In this document: positions 35,354 through 54,661 of the stretch, piece by piece | Layout: each line of letters begins with the position of its first letter | How positions within the stretch are numbered: position 1 is the stretch's first letter | Assembly: GCA_019914995.1 (NCBI GenBank) | Contig: CM034138.1 | Location: forward strand, 4,216,001-4,280,000 | Reading direction: 5' to 3' | DNA from: Acanthochlamys bracteata | Lineage: Eukaryota > Streptophyta > Magnoliopsida > Pandanales > Velloziaceae | DNA: 64,000 nt | Made by a program: the position numbers and the translations under genes | Notes under the pieces: generated by a model | The model's input: the letters and a program-made list of their open reading frames with translations, nothing else | Databases searched by the model: none | Told to the model about the DNA's origin: nothing

Positions 35354-38300
35354 TGGTATTAGAGTAAAACTCTAGATTTGCTCGCCACCATCGTGGTGAT
35401 AACGACTGTGACGGCTAGATTACGATCAGACTTTCTATTATGATCGTGGAGTTACGATTACACTGGTTAGAAATTCTGAACAGAATAAATTCGGCGATTT
35501 AATCGGATTAGATCTGCAAAAAAAACGCCACCATACCATGCTTTCATCGTCGATCACCGCCGCTAGACCTAGCTTCTGCATCGATCACTGTCGCCAGACC
35601 GAGCTTTCCCCGTACTGTTGATCTCCATCGTCAGACCAAGCTTTTGTCATCCTCCCGCTACCTGATCAAGCTCTGTCGCTGATCGCCGCTACCACAGCCA
35701 AGTCCGACAGAGCCGGTCCAACAATGATCCAGATCAGACATGATCAAATCGAGCCTAGCCCAATCCACTGATCCGGCCTAACAGAGAAAAAAAAAAGTAT
35801 TTATTTTTTTATGGAAGGTTCAAGTGCTCTCTCTCTCCAGTTACCTCAATAACTACTTCTATTTTCAAATAAAAAGTGATTCATCCTCTACCATTAGTGT
35901 TTAAATTAAATGGTTCAAATTATTCTTTTTGATCTCAAGTTGTTGAGATGTACATTATTGAAAAGAATAAGATGGGATATTTAATTGGAGAAATAGTACG
36001 ACCTCAAAATACTGATCCTACTTATGCCCGATGGAGAACTGACAATGTTATCATTAAAGGATGATTGATCAACTCTATAGAACTAACTATGATATAATAT
36101 TTTATTCGACTTTCCACCGTCATAGATGTTTGGACTGTTGTGTGCAAGATATATTATAATATTCTAACATATCTCAGATTTATGAATTAATATGTATGGA
36201 ATTCAAATTAAAACAAGATGGAATGCCTATTACGGCTTACTATGCAAAATTATAGAACATTTGGCACGAATTAGATTTTCGCAATCCAATTAGAATGTGT
36301 TATGCTAATGACATATTAGCCCGACAATAGGAGATTGAGAGGGAACGTGTTTATATATTTCTGTTCGGGCTTGATAATACACTTGATAAAGCCTGCAGTG
36401 ATCTACTACGAACAGATGCGTTCTCTAGGTTAGAAGCATCTTATAACTAAATTCATCGTGACGAGTAACAACGAATAGTTATGATTAGTTCCAACGATAT
36501 TGGTACTGAAGTTATTGCTATTGTGGCCTCTAAGAATCTTCGATCACAAGAAGGATAGTGTACTCATTGTGATAAAACTGTGCATAATCGGATTCATACT
36601 TTCAATTAATTGGTTATTCTGATTGGTGGAAGGAACTGAAGAAAAAGAAAAAATAAGATCGAAAAATCTCTGGTGTAGCAACTTCTCTTACATGCCACAC
36701 ATTAGCTGATCCTTCATCTTTTACATCATCGGTTGCTTCTTCACCAGTTCTATTTTTGGTGTCTCAGGTTAACTCAAAGTTTCCAATTTCACTAACCAAA
36801 GCTTTGGTCTTTACTGTTTTAGATTCACAACTGGATATAGGATGAATTTTAGATTCTGAAGCTACGGATCATATTAAATTTGATCCGAAATATTTTCAGA
36901 CCGTAAGTGCTCCAATTAGAAATAATATGACATATGCCAATAGAGATAGTTATCCAATAACATGTGCTGTTACAATGATATTATTATCATCTCTTTCTCT
37001 ACAAGATTGCTTACATATTTTATCTCTATCACACAATCTTTTATATATTGAAAAAATTACTGAACAGTTGAATTGTATTATTTCTTATGTATCTATATTT
37101 TTGTTTGCTTCAGAATATTCAGACACAGAAGATAATTGGGTGTGGTACTAAGAGAGTGGGTTTATACTATTTGGATGATACTAGTTCAGGCAGAGTTTGC
37201 AGTGTTCGTGGATCCAACATTGAAAAGAAGAATAAATTTTGGTTTTAACACCGACGACTAAGTCATATTGTTTTTTGTTAATTAAATTATTTATTATCAT
37301 CTTTATTTTCTGGTCTCAAAGAATCTGAATTTTATTGTGAAGCCTTTATTTTTACTAGAAGTCACAGCATGTCGTATTTTTCAGTTAGCAATAAAAGAAT
37401 AAATTCTTTTGAGTTAGTCCATTCGAATATGGGGACCCTCTCCGGTTATGACTTTTACTGGTATTACATGATTTGTGATATTTGTAGATGATTGCACAGG
37501 CATGATATAATTATATGTTTTGAAAAATAAAAATAACATTAGTGATATTTTTGTGCGGTTTCATAATTTGATGCAGACACAATTTTCATTTCCTATTATA
37601 TTTTTTCGCTCTGATAGAGGGGAGTATATTAATACATCTTTAAGCTCTTACCTTCATTAGCACGGTATTATTCATTGGAGCTCTTATATATAAATATCAC
37701 AACAAAATGGAGTGGCTAAAGGATAAATTAAAAACCGCCCGTGCTTTATTCTTTGGAGCTCATGTTTCAAAGCATTCTTAGATAGGCGTAGTTCAGTCTG
37801 CGGTTTATGTGATTAATCGTATTGCATGTAGAGTTCTGAACTTTTGAACACCATTTAAGATTTTATCTGCATTTGTTATTATACCTTCTGTTCTCTCACT
37901 TCCACATCAGATTTTTAATTCTGTTATATTAGTACATTTACCAAAAGCTCAAAGAGATAAATTAGATCCATAGTTTTGAGGTGCTTATTTTTTTATTATA
38001 GTTCCCACAAAAATGTTATTGATATTACCATCCTCTGACACGCCGTACTTTGTGACTATGGATGTGATATTTCAACAGTCGAAAATATACTTTGCCAGAT
38101 CAACATCATATTCAGATCTTTAGATGGAGATAAAAATTATGAAGATCTGAATTGGCTTACTATTGAACTCAGCACACATAGCACATATATTGAGAAAGGT
38201 CAGAGACAATGTGTGAATTATGATTCAGGTCTGGAGAGGTTGGAACTACTGAACTTGAAACAAAAAAAACTAAAAAGATAGAAAGAGCTAAAGTTGTTAA

Positions 38301-39419
38301 AAAAAGCCCCGTCTCGCATCCTTTAATACCCACTCAGACTTCTGAGAATATCCGTGAGGTAAGTACTGAGATCAAAATATTATTGTGGATAAATCTAATA
38401 CTGTTATCAGTTGCCACACAAAAAAAATCGTGAAAAACTTTCTGAGAGATATTCGTCAAAATAAAAAGTTTCTAAATATCCTATTGTTAATTATGTGTCT
38501 TTTCACGGGTTATCCCCATCATATATGATTTTCATTAATCAAATAGCAGTTGTGAGTCTTTTCTCTAGCACTACAGAAGCTTTATCCAAATCAAAATGGA
38601 TTAAAAATATGATGAAAAGATGGACGCTCTTCAGAAGAATTTGACATTTGAGATAATGCCACTACCAAAAGCGAAGAAAGTAGTTGGCTGTAAGTGAGTG
38701 TACGTCAAACACAAAACAGATGGAACGATCAACAGGTATAAGATAAATTAGTGGCCAAAAAATACTCACAGACTTATGGAATGGATTATCACTAGATTTT
38801 TGCCCTAGTTATAAAAGTTAATCATATAAGAGTATTAATGTATCTTGCAGCAAATTTTGATTGGCCCCCTTACAATAGTTTGATGTAAATAATGCATTTC
38901 TTCATTTTGAGTTAGAAAAAAAAGTGTATATGGAACTTCCTTCTGGCTATAGAGTATTAGGAAAAACTGACTATGTCTACAAGCTAAAAAAGGCTTTATA
39001 TGGACTGAAGCAATTTCCAAAAACATAGTTTGGTAGATTTAGTCAAGCTTTAATTAGATAGGTTACCGATAGAGTAATGCTGATCATACATTATTATTAC
39101 AAAATCAAAATAATAAGGTAACTGTTTTGATAATATGTGTTGTGATATGATTGTTACAAGTAATGATTTTGAAAAAATTAGAAATTAAAAACGTAGTAGC
39201 CTCTGAATTCGAGATGAAAGAACTTGGAGATTGAAATATTTCTTTGGAATTGAAGTGGCGAGATCTAAGTAAAATATTTTTTAATCACAAAGAAAATATA
39301 TTCTTGACTTATTATGTGAGACAGAAATATCGGATTGCAAACCCGCCGATACACTTATCATTGAGAATCATAACTTATGAGAGCTTTCTAATCAAGTGAC
39401 AGCAGTTAAGAAAAAATAT

Positions 39420-39800
39420 CAATAATTGATTAGTAGGTTGATTTATTTATCACATACTTATCCTGATATAGCATATGCTGTGAGCATTGTTAGCCAGTTT
39501 ATGCATTATTCAAGTGTTGATCATATGAAAACTGTGAACAGAATTTTAAAATACTTTAAATCAGTACCAGGTAGAGTATTATTATTCAGAAAACATAACT
39601 ATCTGAACATAGATGGATATAGTGATATAGACTGGGCAGAAGATATGACAGATAGATGTTCGATATTTGACTATTTTATTTTTGTTGGCGATAATCTAGT
39701 CATATGGAGAAGTACGAAATAGAAGATTGTTGCTCGATCTTCTACTGAAGCTGAATATAGAGTAATGACACATGAAGTTTGTGAAATTTTATGACTTCAA
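39420..39800 (+). pseudogene. Copia RNase H region
   Basis: This is the longest surviving frame of the element. It includes 'HTYPDIAYAVSIVSQFMH', a 'ILKYFKSVPGRVL' stretch and 'DWAED', followed across a TAG at 39720 by 'KIVARSSTEAEYR'. This is the standard end of a Copia polyprotein with the RNase H core. Confidence 0.8.
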
Positions 39801-40094
39801 ATATTATTGACGGAGCTTAGTTTCATCTAAGGAGTTCTATGAAGCTATTTTGTTATAATAATGTTGTAATAAATATTGCTAATAATTCAATGCAGCATGA
39901 TTGCACAAAATATATTGAGGTAGATTAATACTTCATCAAAGAAAAACTAGATTCAAAATTGATTGAGTTATCTTTTGTGAGATCAGAAGTACAGCTAGTA
40001 GACATATTGACAAAATGTATCTCAAATAAAATTTTTCATAACTTAGTAAGCAAGCTAGGCATCGATGATATTTTTGCACCAATTTGAGGGAGAG

Positions 40095-40286
40095 TGTTGG
40101 CGTGAGTCAATATTTTAAATACTTTTTTTAATTATTTTAGATATTTTTTATTAAAATAAATATTTTTTATTATTTTAAAATTTTATTTATTTAATATTAT
40201 AAATAGTATATATATATATATATATATATATTTATTTATTTGTATTGAATAATAAATAAATAAAATTGAAAGAGATTTTCATCTCA
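40095..40286 (+). repeat. 3' LTR of the Copia element
   Basis: Begins TGTTGGCG straight after a polypurine tract and ends near ATCTCA. It has a longer (TA)n run than the 5' LTR. Confidence 0.75.
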
Positions 40287-42780
40287 TAGTATCCATAAAA
40301 CTTTTTTTAAAAATTTTAAAAAATATAAATAAATTATACATTATAAAAATAAAAATATATATATATAGATATATATTCTTTTTTTAAAAATTATTAAAAA
40401 TATTAAAAAGTTTATTTCTAATAAAAAATGTCGTCCTTGCAAATGGAGATTGCTAAGCGCTATAACCTCAATCATTCTTTCTTTAGCTACATTTGACGGT
40501 ACTTTTTAATAATTTTTTATTTAATATATTATTTATTTTATAATAAACTTTTTATAATATTTATAGAAATATCTTTTAAAAATTAAAAATATTAAAAATT
40601 TATATCATAAAATTATATTATTATTTATTTTTTTAATAAAATAAAATATTTTTTCTAAAAAATTTTAAATACTTTTTATTTTAAAAAATTATATCATAAT
40701 ACTCCCAAACATCTCCGACCCACACAGACTGCCGAACCGATGATTCTTTAGGGAGAAACTAATCCAAATAGGAAAACTTGCCTTTTTTGTAATGGATCCA
40801 AGAACATTTACAAATACCTGTTAATTCCTAATGAGGTTAGACAAACAATTTATTTGTAATAATCGTCTGCTCAGGAAATTCTAAGTATTCTTTTCACTTG
40901 TCACGAGTTACTTGCTTTTATTAAAAATTATTTTCAGCTACATAAAAAAATACAAAAAATTCATTTCTAGCTTTTAATCTTCTTTAAAAAAATAAAATTC
41001 ATTTCAACAATATTATTATAATAAATTATTCTTTAATAATATATTTTTCAATAACATACTTTTAGTCCGAATAAACACACGCATAATTCTATTGCATTGC
41101 TTTTTATTTGTCGCCTCAGGTAATCAATGAATAGTGATAATTCCTATTTTTGAAGATCTATTTTTAGTGATTGTTTGCATAGCGCGCGTTTTTAAGAAAA
41201 TATATTCTTAATGATATTCTGGCAACAACAACACCAAGAAACATATCTGTAGAATTAATCATGACCATGGTTTTCTTTTTCCTACAAGAATTGGTGACAA
41301 TGGTAGGTCTATTTCAGAAAAGCTATTTTAGGATCGTTTTGACATTTTATTTTAAAAAAATAATTTTAATTTTTTTATATTTTAGGATCGTTTTAGAAAA
41401 TTAATTACAATTTTTTCAAAATTTTAAAAATATAAAAATATTTTACGTAATAAATTTTTTTATTATTTATTTTTATTAATTTTTAATTAAAAAGTAAAAC
41501 TTGTTTTTATAAAAAAATATTTTTATTTTAAAAAAATTCACTTTTTAAATACTTTCAAACACATACATTTTAAAGTACTTCTACGCCACTATCAGATCTC
41601 AACTTTTTCATTAATAATCAGATATCAATCATCAGTTCTGAACTGGAGTTGAAACTTGTACTAAAAACACTGAGGCACCTTTTGCCATTAATTTTCAATA
41701 ATTTAATTTAATTTTTAATTTATAATTTTAATAATATTTTATAAAATATTTATAATTTAAAAAATAAAAATATAAATCATAAAATTTTATTATTATTTAT
41801 TTTTATTTTTAATAAAAAGTAAAATTCGTTTTTTTTAAAATTTTAAATATTTTTATTTTTCAAAAAAAATTATTTTATAAATATTTTTAGATATTTTCTG
41901 AAACTCAACATACACCTTCCACTGAGTTCTGTCTAGATTCAGATTCAGAAAGCTACAGGAATGAGAATGAGACCAACCCAAAGTAGCGTGCAAGCAAAAC
42001 CCAAATGCAAACCTTTCAACTTCCTTCCCACCACTTTAGGAAGCATGAAGAATGAAGTATTTTGCTTAAGGAACAAGTTAAAATAAAAGTATCAACTTAG
42101 CACCTTAAAATTTGACCTCGTCTTGGGACGTTGTCTACCTGTCAGTGTGTTACTCTCTTCTTCACTACGACTTCCTTTTGCAAGACCAGGATCTTATTCT
42201 TAAGTATGAAGTAGTAATGAGATCCTCCAACTTTCATAGACCTGATTCGTTCTTGTAATATGTGAATTTAGAGATGTACGATGTGAAGATTTCTCGTGTC
42301 GAAGAAAAACTTAGCATTTCTCTATCTTAAGAAGGATCAATGCCTCAATTGCAGAGGACTGGATAAAGGGCACAAGGAATCTTTGGTTGAGAAAGATCAT
42401 AGGAGTCTCCAGTCAGAAAATATTTTACAGGTTCTATTTTGCTAATGTAAGTTCTTAAAGATGGTGGTTCTGGTCTTATAAGCTAGAGCGCAACTTCATG
42501 GTCCACCAATGCTTTAAACTCCTATATTCTGGAGAGAGATGATCGTTTCGGTTTCGGCTGAAGCAATTAAGAAAAATGAAAATTCCGTGATCCTCTCTCA
42601 GCACGAAAGCCACGAAGCGACATCGTGCCAGGCGCCGTTACCGCCAACCTTAATCAAACGGTTCTTTATTTTTCAATTATAGATCTAACGGATGGAATTT
42701 GCTTGGTCCACTAGAGGCCTGCTAACGACAGCCCCACAAGAATTTGCCGTTAAATATTTTATTATTGTTAAAGTAAGAAA
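40287..42780. other. AT-rich spacer
   Basis: No coding exon, RNA gene or clear paired terminal repeat is seen. Very AT-rich blocks (40300-40700, 41340-41580, 41690-41900) resemble the interiors of small non-autonomous transposons, but ends could not be fixed. From about 42560 the composition rises towards the aspartic proteinase promoter. Confidence 0.35.
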
Positions 42781-49372
<6,592 letters not shown>

Positions 49373-50109
49373 GAACCTAACTGCTCTGCTTAATATATAT
49401 GTCGGATGGCCCTAAAAGTAGAATGTAATGCAAATATGTCAATAAGCATACTTTCGCCTTCTAGTTGGAAACTTACCTTTGACAAGTGAAAATCACATTT
49501 GCTATATTGAGTTAGATCAGTGTCAGGGAGGGTCTTTTAAGGATCTGAAAGGCTAGATATGTATTTGGTTTGCTGATGGCTGATGTTATTGCTCGACAGT
49601 CTAATCTGCTGATTCAGCTCTACTACAAGTATTGCATGCTGTGGATAAAAGTAGATATTGCTTGGAACTTGCAACTTCAATTGTGGTTCTGTTTAAATAC
49701 ATAGTGCACTTTAGTATTTGCACCCTAAAAGGAAATGTTCTCAGATGACTTTCTGCAAAAATAGAATGGAGAATTGAGACAATAGTCCCTTGATTTGAAT
49801 AGTGGCAATATTTTCAACTTACAGGAAATAGTGTCTTGCATGTTACATCAGCCATTGGCTTTGAAATTCCGTTCAGGTTCGTTGTTCATAGGGATTGTTT
49901 GGGGCATGGTCAGACCAGGGACAGAAGACGCAATTTTCGAAGGAAAGCAGCTAGAACAAGGGTTTGTTTAATACACGTATTTGCCAAAACAGCGTCAAGC
50001 TAGCTGAGTTTCCTTCCCATTTGTGTAACTGTCACCTTGAATCAGCTGCTCGAGTTTCACATCATTAAGGTAGCTGGATGCTACTGAGGAGAGAGGGAAG
50101 CACAGGATG
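49373..50109. other. 3' side of the aspartic proteinase gene
   Basis: The probable 3'UTR starts after the stop. Possible poly(A) words occur near 49425-49445 ('aatgcaaatatgtcaataag'). The rest shows no further gene. Confidence 0.4.
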
Positions 50110-51413
50110 CACTTATATTAGGTAAGGCCGCTGGAGATGCACCTCGCCGGAGCCGCAGGTCTCAGAGCTGGCAAGCACTGCCGGCTTGTAGGACCTGTCC
50201 TGGCTATGGGCCCTGAACGGGCCAGCAGTGAATAGGGATCCGGTTCTACACCTGGGGTGCACTCTGGTTGCCAAGCTTTGGCGCCAAAACTTTCCTGGGT
50301 CACCATTCAAACGGTGACTCGGGTGCAAATAAGTTGCCACGCATAGGCACCCGGGTAACATGCCAAGTTGGGATATAGTTTTCTTTAGGGATCTTTAGAT
50401 TTTTTATAGTTTTAAAGTTCTTTCCTTTCTTAGAGAGTTGTAACTCGAGTGGAATTCTTCTTATTTTGGGAAGAATTATTTATGAATAAGTGAATGTCAT
50501 TTGTAGGGGGACATAGGAAAAAAAATAAATGAAGTGTGTTTATTTACTTCTTAGTAGATCTAGTGTTACATTTGATATCCTAGCAGCCTCAATGGATACC
50601 CGTACCACTGCGGCAGCTTCGCCCATTCGCCGGCATCACTAACGTTCCAGGAACTTCCTTCAACACTTACCCCTCTTATTCCTTTACCGTCCAGCCCCCT
50701 ACCGAGCTTATAGGACAATCTCCTCCATATCACAAATATAAACGCTCACTTGGCTACCGACTTTCAAGACCATAAGCGAGAGCTAGGTGCAATGCAACTT
50801 GGCATATGCAAACTTGAACCTTTGGTTGCTACTCTAATGTTCAAACCAATCAAGCCACCTCCAACCCCATCCTTCCCGCCACCTCAACACCCTCCATTTG
50901 AGCACCACTAAATTGGTCACAACTGAACCTTCCCGAGGCCTCCATTGGACAGCCATCCACTTCTAAAACAGCCGAGGGCAGCCAGCCGCTACTTATCTAC
51001 ACAATTTGTCCCACATCCAACACCGTACAATCCCAACATCCAGTTATGTATCTACAACTAGAACCTCACAAACCAACCCTCCAACCGGCCCAACTACCCT
51101 ACATTTGGTTCCCTACACATCGGAACACACCCACTCGTCACCCTTGCAATCGTCCGGCATAACCCCACTTCATCCAATACAACATCAACCGCATCCACAA
51201 ATTTATCCTGCAACACCAAGACCCACCTACTTTTCCCATATTGAACAGCAACAATACATGCCCAGGGGCAAACGTAAGTTCCTGGGATTTGATGGCACAA
51301 ATCCACATGATTGTATTTATTCGGCAAATCGGTATTTTCGATACTATACACTCCACCATGGAAAAAAGTGTTGGAACTCTCAGAAATTATTTTTGATGAT
51401 AACAATACAATAA
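50110..51413 (+). mobile_element. Truncated Gypsy-type retrotransposon: LTR/primer site and gag remnant
   Basis: A primer-site-like TTGATATCCTAGC (50571-50583, altered from the initiator tRNA-Met form) is followed at once by an ATG (50591) reading MDTRTTAAASP before a stop. Further on, at 51240-51360, the frame reads 'RKFLGFDGTNPHDCIYSANR', matching the gag pattern 'F.G.DP..WI..A..FF' of plant Gypsy elements with its Trp changed to Cys. The upstream sequence (about 50360-50570) is the likely LTR end. A GC-rich block at 50118-50350 may be part of that LTR. There is no pol and no second LTR. Confidence 0.5.
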
Positions 51414-52290
51414 GAAATATGGTTTATGATTTAAGATGGACTGATAAGTTGAAATCAAGTTATGCAGAAACAGACTTATCCTACATCAAGCAAAGAACAA
51501 GCGAGCTGGGTCAAAACAAAGTCGACACAGTCACCAAACAATCAGCTGTTCAATTACTGACCATATGAGATCTTTTCTCGCATCAAATAAAACAGAGGAC
51601 CAAGTCCTACTCAACAAAGTTCATGCTTAAGCTTTCATTTCAAAATACTGTAGTTTTATAAACCGCTGAAGCAAATCACACTGTATAAGATTTATATAGA
51701 GTCAAGCATCACTCTTATTCACAAGAAGAGTCAAGTTCAATTTTCAAAAAGAAAAAGAAAGCAACAGACCCACTATACTAAGCACAAAGCTACTAAGCAA
51801 AGTCAAGCATTTTGAAGTCCACCTCGTTTAGAGCAGTCAATCTAGTGAGTCTTAACAAATCAAAAGAAGCCAACTCAGCTGGAGACAACTTGAATAAGAC
51901 AACTCAGCTGGACTCACTATCTGTCATAGGCGGGAGATCAAATTACCTTCATCAATGCATTTAATGCCGATGAAAGGCATGCACTGGAATAGTTTAAACA
52001 AATCCTGGAGCAGCTGACCGACCACTGGAAAAATCTCATCTCTGCCTTGACGATTCATCGCTACTCAGAGACATCAACGAATTAATCTTCCAACGGAATG
52101 AACTAGCCACCTGCAAGAAAGAAAGCATTATAAGAAGCAGAGAGATTGCAGAACAGAGGGTAAGACATTGGGCAAAAATTTTAAATTCAAATATGCACTA
52201 CATTAGCCAAAAACGTCTCAAGTGGAGAAAATTCATCTTGTTGCCGATCACTACTGAATATCATCATCAGCAACAAGTTTGATCATCTCA
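51414..52290. other. Retroelement-like debris, unassigned
   Basis: Short frames (for example 'NELIFQRNELATCKKE' near 52080-52130) suggest remains of a retrotransposon coiled-coil gag. No domain is firm and stops are frequent. Confidence 0.25.
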
Positions 52291-52329
52291 ACTGAAAATT
52301 TTTACTTATTTAATTTGAGATAGATTCTA

Positions 52330-52850
52330 TGTTCAAATTTGTTTTTCTTAAGTTACTTGTGTACATGTGTTCAAGTGCTGTGTGCACTTGTTAAAGAAGC
52401 TCGATTGGAGCTTGGAGATAGCTTTTAGACTTTATAACAAGGCTAGATTGTCAGCCAGGAGAACTAGGTTGTCTAGTAGGTTGGGGGAGGGTTATTTTGG
52501 TGAACAAATCCTTAAGAGTAAGTGTGCTTGGTGAATCACTTTACTCTTGATTTGTGTAGCTTGTTAAAAGTCTAATAAAGCCTTGGCTCTGATGATAGAG
52601 TGTCCGTAAATTTAGGCAAAGGAATTGCCGAACCACATAAAATCTCCTTACATATTTGCTTTAACATAGATAGCCATAATAACTTATCTGTAATGCTCAC
52701 TGTCTGCTGGATATAAGTCTACTCACAATCAGTTGACAATTTGCTGTGTTTAGGATCATTATCATTACAAAAATTTTTATTGATCAATTTAATTCACCCC
52801 TCCCCTCTTCAGCTGATCTTACAGGAATATCAACAAAAAGTTTTTTTTGC
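52330..52850 (+). mobile_element. Copia-type LTR fragment
   Basis: The words 'gtgaacaaatccttaagag', 'ttggtgaatcactttactc', 'cttgttaaaag', 'taataaagccttgg' and the end 'ttaattcacccctcccctc' follow one another as in LTRs of plant Copia elements, whose leader often reads 'AATTCACCCCCCCTCTT'. No primer site or partner LTR is seen. This is therefore a solo or truncated LTR, separate from the Gypsy piece upstream. Confidence 0.45.
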
Positions 52851-54629
52851 TTCTATGTACCTCCAAGATGAAGAACCGATGTTACCAAAACTACGAACGT
52901 GATCACCCGAACCACTCGTGGGAAGAGTTCACCAATGCAATTCTTTTTTGATTTTTACTGCATTTGGAAATCCAAACTACGCTCTAAAGCAACTCATCCA
53001 GATGGGTTCAGTTGTGGACAATCAAAAGTCCTCGAAAACCTATGCATGTGGATTCCACATACAATAGAAACAGACCTTATTGAACATTTTTGCGGAGGGT
53101 TATCTTGAAATTTTCGTTGGAAGTTATGTCCAAAGAACCACACTTGACTTATTTAATTAGGGTTAGGATTGAAAAAATTTGATCCGATTATTAAATAGAT
53201 CGACTCGAGTTAATCCAAAATTGATCCACCAATCCAAACAGCCCCGTAATCTTGAATTGTAACTTGAGATTCATGTTATAAAAAGTATCTCTAACATTTA
53301 ATTCACCTGATGCCTTAGAGTGGTTGATGCATACCGTAAAACTACACTTCCAGACTGTACGTACACTAATGTTAAATGGAAAGTCTTGGATCCATATTTT
53401 TGAAGTTCAATAGTTATTAAGGTGAAGATGCTTAAAACCATTTGCTTGAAAGAATAATAAGACGCACTTCAAAAGACTTCAATCAGTCATAAGTGGGTTC
53501 CAACAAGTTCTACGTTCTCTTCCCTTGAAAAGGCCATGCGAATATTTGATATTACCTCAACTCAAAAGCGTGGCCTGGCGTTCCTGAACCGGATGCCATT
53601 TTTTTTTATTGAAAAGAATGGGTGACATGAATCCTTGGAAAATTTGGATATAACCCATCATACATTCGAGTACAATATAACAACAACAACAACTAGATTT
53701 TATCTCACTAGACTTGAAATTCATCTAGAATTGCTTAAAATAAAATATTTTTAAAAAATTATTTTTTGATGAGATTTTTAAGAAAAGAACTTATCAATTT
53801 TTAACATAAAAAATAATAAGATCATACTGATAAAAAATTGATGACATACAATTTATGTATATTTTTTAAATTTTTTAAAATTTGTTGAATATTATAAAAT
53901 GTTTTTGAAAAATAGATATAAGAAAGGAGATAAAAAAGCAAGCAAAACTCACGGGTAAACTGCTCTTCCTCTTACTAACGCTGTACAAGAACTTACGTAG
54001 GGTTGTTTAAAATAAAATGTATTTTTATACACATAGTTATTTTGAAGCTTTTCGAAAAATAATCTTATCATATTTTACCTAAAATTATATATACAAAAAT
54101 TTTATTACATACTATTTATTTATATTTTAAAAAATTTTAAAGATATCTTTTAGAATACTACAAAAAATTTATAAAAAAACAAAAAACTAAAATAAAATGA
54201 AAAAGCATCTTAATAAACAATGTCAAACGTGCAGCTCGATTTAGATCAATAAAACAAAAGCAAAAAGTAATCGCCACTTCGCTCGCTACAAGAACTTTTT
54301 CTATACACAGCATGGTTTTGATTGGTTCAACCTACAAATTTGAAAAAGTTGTTGGACAAATCTATGCACAAAACTTTCATCCAGAAATCTAACAGCAGAA
54401 AAAGAAAACTGCATACGGGTTCATAAGAGTTGTCCAATGAGTTTTGCCGAAACTAATATTGTAGCTAGCTAGCTAGCAGCAAATAGCAACACTACAAACA
54501 GAGAGATTGTTTCTTTCTTGAGGAACAACAAAGAGATGTTCCTTGTTTAAGGTGAAAGCTGGATTTGTTTTGAGCTATTTCATCACTTGTATTGATAGGT
54601 GAACTCAAACACTACAGCTTGCCTTTGAA

Positions 54630-54661
<32 letters not shown>

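Larger units (their letters stand above)
35167..40286 (+). mobile_element. Copia LTR retrotransposon, full length, inactive
   Basis: Two LTRs of about 190 bp (35167-35353 and 40095-40286) start TGTTGACG and TGTTGGCG and share a (TA)n run and the phrase 'ttgaataata'. A primer-binding site TGGTATTAGAG (35354-35364) fits initiator tRNA-Met, and a polypurine tract TTTGAGGGAGAG lies just before the 3' LTR. Between them on the + strand are gag (about 35890-36400, 'GSNYSFWSQVVEMYI'), integrase-like, reverse-transcriptase and RNase H parts in Copia order. Frequent stops and shifts interrupt all parts. The 5-bp flanks (TAGAT and TAGTA) do not match fully. LTR divergence by eye is large, so the insertion is old. 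Confidence 0.85.
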
